From CAYTES01 sp964436935 (GTDB lineage: Bacteria; Patescibacteriota; Gracilibacteria; UBA1369; UBA12473): DNA of 9,963 nucleotides. This document shows, one piece after another, positions 5,322 through 9,963 of the stretch (position 1 is the stretch's first letter; every line of letters begins with the position of its first letter). The notes below the pieces were generated by a model. It had not been told where the DNA came from. It made no database searches and saw nothing but the letters and a program-made list of their open reading frames with translations. The position numbers were made by a program, and so were the translations under genes. Location of the stretch: NCBI GenBank assembly GCA_964436935.1, contig CAYTES010000049.1, positions 1 to 9,963 on the forward strand. The letters are read 5' to 3'.

Positions 5322-6503
5322 CTAACCGAGCGAGATCTGACTCTCTACATTAGCACTCGCATGATCAGGATGGAAGTCGCGCACGCGCACACGACGACCA
5401 TCAGTACGTAAGTCGAGGCCAGGGACACCGCCATTTTCATAAGCGTAATTCGGATAGCGTGTGATTTTTTTATGATTAGGCATGCATTCATCGATCGTTT
5501 TATCAGCAAGGGCTTTGTCTAAAAACGCTCGATAAGCTTCGTCAGTCATGCCGTCGAAATTACCACATTTGCCCGCTATTTTACGCAATCCAGCATCCAT
5601 TTTAGCACGACAGCAAAGGAAATCGGCATTCGGATCAAGGAAGCTCATTTCGCCTTTAGCGAAAGCTTGAATATCTTTAGTGGCTGATGTGCCTTTCCGA
5701 GTTACTCCGCGTTTATCAAATGTAAAGACTACTCGTGCACCGGTAGGCTTCATAGGGTTAGCTTTTTTATAAGCGGCCTTAAATGCGGCCAATTGTTCTT
5801 CGTAAGGTTTGCCAGCGAGGTTTGCCAAATCAGGGATGTCTTTCGGATCAATTCTTCGAAGTTTCGCCAATTTTTTGAAACCATAACTGTCCGTATAGTG
5901 TGGGACTCCACTCTCCGTAAAGAGTACGGTAAATAATTCATCCGGAGTCATTTCACCGGGATCAAAGATGGGGAGAACTTTTTCACCACGATCGAGCCTT
6001 TCACGAACTTTTTTAAGATCCAATCCGTTGATAGTCGCCTTGTCGAAAAGGGCACTATAGTCAGCAGGGTTTTTAACTCTTTCTGCTTCCAGCTTTTTAA
6101 TATGGGCAATTCTTTCTTGATCGCCACTTTTATCAGCCGCCTTTCGGAGTTTAGCCAATTCCTTAACTTGCTTTGCAATCACAGCCTCCACAAGCCCCCA
6201 ACGTCCATGTGATTTTACGGCATCCGTTCGTGCCTCTTCCAAGTCAAATTTTCCATCGAGAAGTTTCGCCGCTTCGGCAAAGGAAACTCGCTTTTTAGGG
6301 TCATTGTCAATGCCAGCCATGAAGCTCAAAGTAGCATCTCGCTTTGATTGCAATTCTTTAGCCAATTGACGTCCGCCGTCTTCGTTCCCCAGTTGCTCAA
6401 CCAGTCGTTTTTTGGCTTCTGTTTCTGGTGTATTTTCATCGATTGAAGCTTTTATCATAAAGTGAATTTTATAGAGATACCAATGGAGGCTCGCGATTCG
6501 CAT
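5322..6503 (-). CDS. Orphan hypothetical protein, 393 residues, Cys/His-rich C-terminus
   Basis: I do not recognise this protein. It is soluble-looking with no membrane segment. Residues 25-150 are Lys/Glu/Ala-rich and helical, including a likely coiled coil at about 103-145. Residues 160-260 are mixed, with a Pro/Asp-rich turn region (178-190) and a helical pair at 209-246. The last third has four cysteines (C297, C298, C313, C340) and nearby histidines (H344, H378, H381), possibly a metal site. It ends with a basic RTDGRRVRVRDFHPDH segment (366-381). A perfect TTGACA box upstream predicts a transcript starting at or within a few bases of the ATG at 6503. The second in-frame ATG, residue 16 at 6458, also has a -10-like TATAAA before it and would remove a hydrophobic/aromatic N-terminus that looks non-conserved. 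Either start is possible. It is divergent from the aminotransferase. Confidence 0.75.
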   Translation of the reverse strand: MRIASLHWYLYKIHFMIKASIDENTPETEAKKRLVEQLGNEDGGRQLAKELQSKRDATLSFMAGIDNDPKKRVSFAEAAKLLDGKFDLEEARTDAVKSHGRWGLVEAVIAKQVKELAKLRKAADKSGDQERIAHIKKLEAERVKNPADYSALFDKATINGLDLKKVRERLDRGEKVLPIFDPGEMTPDELFTVLFTESGVPHYTDSYGFKKLAKLRRIDPKDIPDLANLAGKPYEEQLAAFKAAYKKANPMKPTGARVVFTFDKRGVTRKGTSATKDIQAFAKGEMSFLDPNADFLCCRAKMDAGLRKIAGKCGNFDGMTDEAYRAFLDKALADKTIDECMPNHKKITRYPNYAYENGGVPGLDLRTDGRRVRVRDFHPDHASANVESQISLG

Positions 6504-6509
6504 TATAAA

Positions 6510-6537
6510 TATATACCCTTATTTATATATTTGTCAA
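6510..6537 (-). promoter_or_regulatory. Promoter for orphan gene, TTGACA-16-TATATA
   Basis: On the minus strand a consensus TTGACA (6537-6532) is followed after 16 bases by TATATA (6515-6510); TATATT at 6513-6508 is an 18-base alternative. Transcription would start at or within two bases of the ATG at 6503, that is, a leaderless message. Confidence 0.6.
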
Positions 6538-6542
6538 ATTTA

Positions 6543-6571
6543 TTGAACCTCCCCGCCTCGGCGCGTATAGT
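6543..6571 (+). promoter_or_regulatory. Promoter for aminotransferase, TTGAAC-17-TATAGT
   Basis: TTGAAC (6543-6548) and TATAGT (6566-6571) are exactly 17 bases apart. The start near 6578 leaves a leader of about 20 bases that contains no Shine-Dalgarno. Its -35 box is five bases from the -35 box of the divergent promoter, so the two polymerase sites abut. Confidence 0.65.
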
Positions 6572-6597
6572 GGGCTGGTCTTTTAACTTAACAGCTT

Positions 6598-8142
6598 ATG
6601 TCTCTTCGTCTTGCCGACAATGAATGGGGGTTTTCCGTGGCCGACAATAATCCTTTTCGCATTTTTCGTATCCTTCAGCCCATTGCACGGGATAGTGTGG
6701 GCGTGGACGGAGTGATTGATCTTTCTCGTGGAGATCCCGGTTACGGATTTACACCGGGGATTCGAGCGCGGCGGTTTATCGGGTACCTCCTTTTTCTCGA
6801 CACCATTTTAAATACGCCCCAGCGCCGCATGGTCAATGACTACTGCAAACCGGAGCACTATGAGGCTTTATGGGACACCATTCACAAGGCCACGCTTGAA
6901 GAGTACGGGGCAGCGGCAGCGGAGCGAAATCTTGCCGATTTGACTTTTTTCATGAATGAAGTGAGTGCGTTGGCGGTGGGACAAGGCCTGCCGTATACCC
7001 CTTACAAAGTGTTGTTTGAAACCTTTAAATTTTGCACGGTGAGCGGAGGCACCTACCATGATCCCATCGGAGAAGAAATGGTACGCGCGATTGTGGCCTG
7101 GTGGCATCAAAAAACAGTTTCGACTCCCATCGATTACCGTGATCTCATTTTTGTGAATGGAGCGTCTCATGCCATTGGAACGCTATTCAAGTTACTCGGA
7201 GAAGAGGGAATTGGCTTTTTGCGCCCTCATGACCGCGTCCTCATCACTTCACCCGTCTACTCTCCCTATAATAGTATCTTGGAAAGTCGGCGGATTGATG
7301 TGTTTTCACTTGAAATTGATCCCATCACCGGAGACATTGCCGAATATTCGGAAAAAGAAATGGAAGCTTACCCCAACGACATCAAGGCCATCCTTTTGAT
7401 TGACCCCAATAATCCCACCGGATTTTCCATGTCGGTCCCCATGCTGGAGGCGATCGGCGCTTTTGCCAAACGTAAAAACGCGCTCATCATCACGGACGAA
7501 GTGTACAGCTCTTTTTTCAAAGATAAAAAAACGATGATCGACATTTGCCCGGAACGTACGATTCGCATCAATGCCCGTTCCAAAATTGAACGTAGTACCG
7601 GACTGCGCTTTGGAGATGTTTTGGTCGCTAAAGAAGGACAAAAATACATCATGGAACATATTTTACGCGACTACGTGAAAAGCAACACCTCCTGGAATGA
7701 TCTGTTCATGGCGGCCAAAGGCCCCGGCGGCATTTTGGGAGAATTTCAACACACGACCTTTGTTCCCGGCCCTTCGCAAATGCTCGGAGCCGCGCATGTC
7801 ATTCTCGGCAAAGAGGAGCGCGCGGATTATCGAGAAGCGGTCGGCGACAATATGACCATCTTTTCTTCGGTGCTCGGACTTCCCCATCACGGCAACATGT
7901 ACTACATCATTTTTGATCTGAATGAGGTGGAAGGATGCAACAAACAACATGTACCCATGGAAGAAAAACTGGTCCAGTTGGCCCAACGAGGGATTGTTTA
8001 TATTCCGTCCAATCATTTCTTCTCCGAAAAAGACCGCATGGCCAAGGACCGTCGCAACACGGTGCGAGCGTCCGTGGTGAATACGTCGGCGGAAAATATT
8101 CGCAAGGCCGCTGAGATCACGAAGGCGTATTTGTGTGGATAA
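6598..8142 (+). CDS. PLP-dependent class I/II aminotransferase, AspD-like
   Basis: Cytosolic pyridoxal-phosphate enzyme of fold type I. Visible active-site features are the N-terminal substrate/PLP segment DLSRGDPGYGFTP (41-53), NGASHAI (187-193) near the phosphate site, DPNNPTG (269-275), ITDEVY (298-303) with Asp300 for the pyridine nitrogen and Tyr303, Schiff-base Lys329 in ARSKIERSTGLRFG, and C-terminal Arg490 for the substrate carboxylate. At 514 residues it is about 100 longer than ordinary aspartate aminotransferases. The length and the R-G-x-P plus helical insert at the N-terminus fit the bifunctional aspartate transaminase/aspartate 4-decarboxylase (AspD) group, so aspartate with 2-oxoglutarate is a plausible substrate pair. 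The substrate cannot be proved by eye. The lysine context differs from the usual SFSK-x-x-x-x-TGWRLG. It could cooperate with the glutamate dehydrogenase downstream, which has a separate transcript. Confidence 0.85.
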   Translation: MSLRLADNEWGFSVADNNPFRIFRILQPIARDSVGVDGVIDLSRGDPGYGFTPGIRARRFIGYLLFLDTILNTPQRRMVNDYCKPEHYEALWDTIHKATLEEYGAAAAERNLADLTFFMNEVSALAVGQGLPYTPYKVLFETFKFCTVSGGTYHDPIGEEMVRAIVAWWHQKTVSTPIDYRDLIFVNGASHAIGTLFKLLGEEGIGFLRPHDRVLITSPVYSPYNSILESRRIDVFSLEIDPITGDIAEYSEKEMEAYPNDIKAILLIDPNNPTGFSMSVPMLEAIGAFAKRKNALIITDEVYSSFFKDKKTMIDICPERTIRINARSKIERSTGLRFGDVLVAKEGQKYIMEHILRDYVKSNTSWNDLFMAAKGPGGILGEFQHTTFVPGPSQMLGAAHVILGKEERADYREAVGDNMTIFSSVLGLPHHGNMYYIIFDLNEVEGCNKQHVPMEEKLVQLAQRGIVYIPSNHFFSEKDRMAKDRRNTVRASVVNTSAENIRKAAEITKAYLCG

Positions 8143-8161
8143 AATCTATTTTGCGAGATTT
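8142..8161. terminator. Weak hairpin between convergent genes
   Basis: AAATCT (8142-8147) pairs with AGATTT (8156-8161) across an 8-base loop, with ATT after it on the plus strand. Only 17 bases separate the two stop codons, and this stem overlaps both. It is a weak but well-placed bidirectional end signal. Confidence 0.3.
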
Positions 8162-8564
8162 ATTCCTCTTCTTGAGCCACTACCCCCTCTTTAATCGGCG
8201 TTCCATTCCCATCCACATAACCGGAATGGAACGTATACGTTGAGGATCGATGAGATGTTGGTTCCGAAAGGGACTGAGCTTCCGTTTCTTCAGGAAGGAT
8301 TGGATTTCCCGCTTGATCGATCTGACCGAGTGCAAAAGACGACCGACTAGCGCGTAATGGTGGAAGAGAAGCCATTTTGATGTGGCGTTCTAACATTAGA
8401 ACAGAATCATCGCTTCTTTGAATACGCTCTATTGCCTCTTGCACACTTTTGGATAATCTTAATAAATTTTTTGCATCATATCTTAATTTTTCTTTGGGAA
8501 AGTCGAACTCGGTCCTTCGTCTCTGCAGCCCTTCATGCCCTTCCGGGAGTGGATTGAATTCCAT
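8160..8564 (-). CDS. Hypothetical protein, 134 residues, partly disordered
   Basis: Unrecognised. The N-terminus carries EGLQRRRTEFDFPKEK (11-26). Residues about 23-62 form an amphipathic helix (LRYDAKNLLRLSKSVQEAIERIQR...LMLERHI). After residue 65 the sequence is Ser/Pro/Glu/Gly-rich and probably disordered, ending in an acidic QEEE. It has no membrane segment, signal peptide or cysteine. It lies between the aminotransferase and the glutamate dehydrogenase on the opposite strand. A perfect TTGACA box upstream on the minus strand supports expression. It may be lineage-specific. Confidence 0.65.
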   Translation of the reverse strand: MEFNPLPEGHEGLQRRRTEFDFPKEKLRYDAKNLLRLSKSVQEAIERIQRSDDSVLMLERHIKMASLPPLRASRSSFALGQIDQAGNPILPEETEAQSLSEPTSHRSSTYTFHSGYVDGNGTPIKEGVVAQEEE

Positions 8565-8590
8565 ATCTATTTTTTAACATTTGAATGGCT

Positions 8591-8621
8591 TATTTATTCT
8601 TCAAAAATAACTTTGTGTCAA
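8591..8621 (-). promoter_or_regulatory. Promoter for 134-residue gene, TTGACA with AT-rich -10
   Basis: On the minus strand TTGACA (8621-8616) is followed 17-19 bases later by AATAAA/TAAATA (8598-8591). The -35 is perfect and the -10 is loosely defined. The leader of about 20 bases is AT-rich and lacks a Shine-Dalgarno. Confidence 0.45.
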
Positions 8622-8689
8622 ATCGGTGGTGTTTTTTAAAAAAGTTGATTATGATTTCCGCGTTGAAACATTTAACTCCTTCTTCCCCA

Positions 8690-9958
8690 ATGTCTCTCTT
8701 TGAAAATACCATTGCCCAAATGCAAAAAGCGGCCAAATTGATGCAATTGACCCCGCACATTGAAGAGCTTTTGAGTCATCCTCAACGTATTCTCGAAGTG
8801 AGCATTCCGGTTAAAATGGATTCCGGCGCCACAAAAGTATTCCGAGGATTTCGAGTGCAACACAATAATGTACGCGGCCCCTATAAAGGAGGCATCCGTT
8901 TCCATCCGGAAGTGGATATGGAAGAAGTGAAAGCGTTGTCCATGTGGATGACCATAAAATGTGGCGTCGTGAATATCCCCTTGGGAGGCGCAAAAGGAGG
9001 AGTGATTGTGGATCATACTCAGCTCAGCGCACGAGAATTGGAAGGACTGACCCGTGGTTACACGCGAGCCATCGCTCCGTTTATCGGTCCCGAGCAAGAT
9101 GTTCCCGCCCCCGATGTGTACACCAATCCTCAAATCATGGCCTGGATTGCCGATGAATACTCCATGTTGCAAGGACGCAACAAATTGGGCGTGGTCACCG
9201 GAAAACCTTTGGCCGTTGGAGGATCCGAAGGGCGAAATGAAGCCACGTCACAAGGAGGGGTGTATGTGCTTCAGGAAATTGTGAAAAATCTAGGATTGAA
9301 TCCCAAAGAAACTCGCGTGGTGATTCAAGGGTTTGGAAATGCCGGAGCCAATGTGGCCAATCTTCTGGATCAAGCCGGGTTTAAAGTGATCGGTATTTCC
9401 GATTCCAAAGGAGGTCTTTATTGCGAAGGGGGCATTCATCCCCAAGAGGCGATCGCTTGTAAACGCGAAAAAGGTGAGGTGGGGGAATGTTTTGTGGCGG
9501 GAATGGAATATACGACCAATGCGGGCAACGCCTGTCGCAAAGTGACCAACGCAGAACTCCTGGAATTGGAGTGTGATATTTTGGTGCTTTCCGCGCTTGA
9601 AAATCAGGTCACCAAAGACAATGCGGATCGGGTGAAAGCCAAATTCATTTTGGAACTGGCGAATGGCCCAACCACACCGGAAGCGGATGAAATCCTCAAA
9701 GCTAAAAATATTCTGGTTATTCCCGATATTTTGGCCAATGCCGGAGGGGTGACCGTGAGCTACTTTGAACTCGTTCAAAATGAGGCCAATTTCTACTGGT
9801 CGGCGGAAGAGGTGGATCAGCGACTGAAGGCCATCATGGTGAGTGCTTGGCAGCATGTGGATCAACTGTCCAAGCAATACCACTGCACGCTCCGAGAAGC
9901 CGCTTTTATTGCCGCGTTGAAGCGATTGGAAGAAGCGATGTTGGCACGGGGAATGTAA
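8690..9958 (+). CDS. gdhA: Glutamate dehydrogenase (Glu/Leu/Phe/Val family)
   Basis: Cytosolic enzyme that interconverts glutamate with 2-oxoglutarate and ammonium. Starting at 8690 it is 422 residues, the usual length for the small hexameric type. Visible features are RGPYKGGIR with Lys66; MTIKCGVV with Lys90 for the substrate carboxylate; the catalytic GGAKGGV with Lys102; APDVYTN with Asp142; KPLAVGGSEGRNEAT (172-186); the Rossmann motif GFGNAG (214-219) followed by Asp238 at the end of the second strand; and NAGGVTVSYFE (350-360) with Ser357 near the substrate side chain. Asp238 suggests NAD(H) rather than NADP(H), so a catabolic role is likely. Upstream in-frame ATGs at 8585 and 8651 would add 35 or 13 residues that do not resemble the family, so I reject them. 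No clear promoter or Shine-Dalgarno precedes 8690. The gene ends five bases before the window edge. Confidence 0.93.
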   Translation: MSLFENTIAQMQKAAKLMQLTPHIEELLSHPQRILEVSIPVKMDSGATKVFRGFRVQHNNVRGPYKGGIRFHPEVDMEEVKALSMWMTIKCGVVNIPLGGAKGGVIVDHTQLSARELEGLTRGYTRAIAPFIGPEQDVPAPDVYTNPQIMAWIADEYSMLQGRNKLGVVTGKPLAVGGSEGRNEATSQGGVYVLQEIVKNLGLNPKETRVVIQGFGNAGANVANLLDQAGFKVIGISDSKGGLYCEGGIHPQEAIACKREKGEVGECFVAGMEYTTNAGNACRKVTNAELLELECDILVLSALENQVTKDNADRVKAKFILELANGPTTPEADEILKAKNILVIPDILANAGGVTVSYFELVQNEANFYWSAEEVDQRLKAIMVSAWQHVDQLSKQYHCTLREAAFIAALKRLEEAMLARGM

Positions 9959-9963
9959 AGATC

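Noticed and set aside
8585..8689. 35-residue N-terminal extension of glutamate dehydrogenase
   Set aside because: The family starts at the equivalent of 8690; the extension overlaps the divergent promoter region.
8672..9172. 166-codon minus-strand frame inside glutamate dehydrogenase
   Set aside because: Antisense shadow of a conserved gene.
219..9958. UGA read as glycine, as in some Gracilibacteria and Absconditabacteria
   Set aside because: No gene has an in-frame TGA, and glycines use GGN codons throughout; the standard code fits.
1..9963. CRISPR array, insertion sequence or rRNA operon
   Set aside because: No regularly spaced repeats, transposase, terminal inverted repeats or rRNA sequence seen.

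Overview
The window reads as compact bacterial chromosome of moderate GC, translated with the standard code (no in-frame TGA inside any gene). It has one tRNA and nine protein genes; four code for recognisable proteins: DnaJ, a queuosine-precursor transporter, an AspD-like aminotransferase and a glutamate dehydrogenase. The other five are short or medium proteins I do not recognise by function, one of which is a DNA-binding-type protein. Gaps are short, genes change strand often, and lineage-specific proteins are common. This is compatible with a Patescibacteria/CPR genome, perhaps near Peregrinibacteria/Gracilibacteria, but nothing here fixes the lineage and I hold that loosely. No start codon has a Shine-Dalgarno sequence. 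Several starts lie 4-12 bases after a -10-like hexamer, suggesting leaderless mRNAs.

Layout. 1-218: AT/pyrimidine-rich leader. 219-1343 (+): dnaJ, followed by two hairpins with T-runs. 1623-2171 (+): small multi-pass membrane protein with its own promoter and a terminator-like hairpin. 2200-2480: gene-free stretch. 2522-2596 (+): tRNA-Lys(UUU) with encoded CCA. 2627-3220 (-) and 3281-3616 (-): two unknown proteins. 3617-3794: AT-rich divergent regulatory region with three near-palindromic 12-bp boxes. 3795-4406 (+): helix-turn-helix/coiled-coil protein. 4488-5162 (-): queuosine-precursor transporter. 5219-5310: GC-rich segment able to fold as a three-way junction. 5322-6503 (-): orphan 393-residue protein. 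6510-6571: back-to-back promoters. 6598-8142 (+): aminotransferase. 8160-8564 (-): small unknown protein. 8690-9958 (+): glutamate dehydrogenase.

How the genes work together. The clearest metabolic link is the aminotransferase and the glutamate dehydrogenase. A transaminase moves amino groups onto 2-oxoglutarate; the dehydrogenase regenerates 2-oxoglutarate, releasing ammonium and reducing a nucleotide cofactor. Together they could run amino-acid catabolism or nitrogen balance. They are separately transcribed with a minus-strand gene between them, so this is a pathway inference rather than an operon. The transporter implies that queuosine in tRNA is made by salvage of precursors. The helix-turn-helix protein probably controls its own promoter. 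I see no mobile element, CRISPR array or rRNA.
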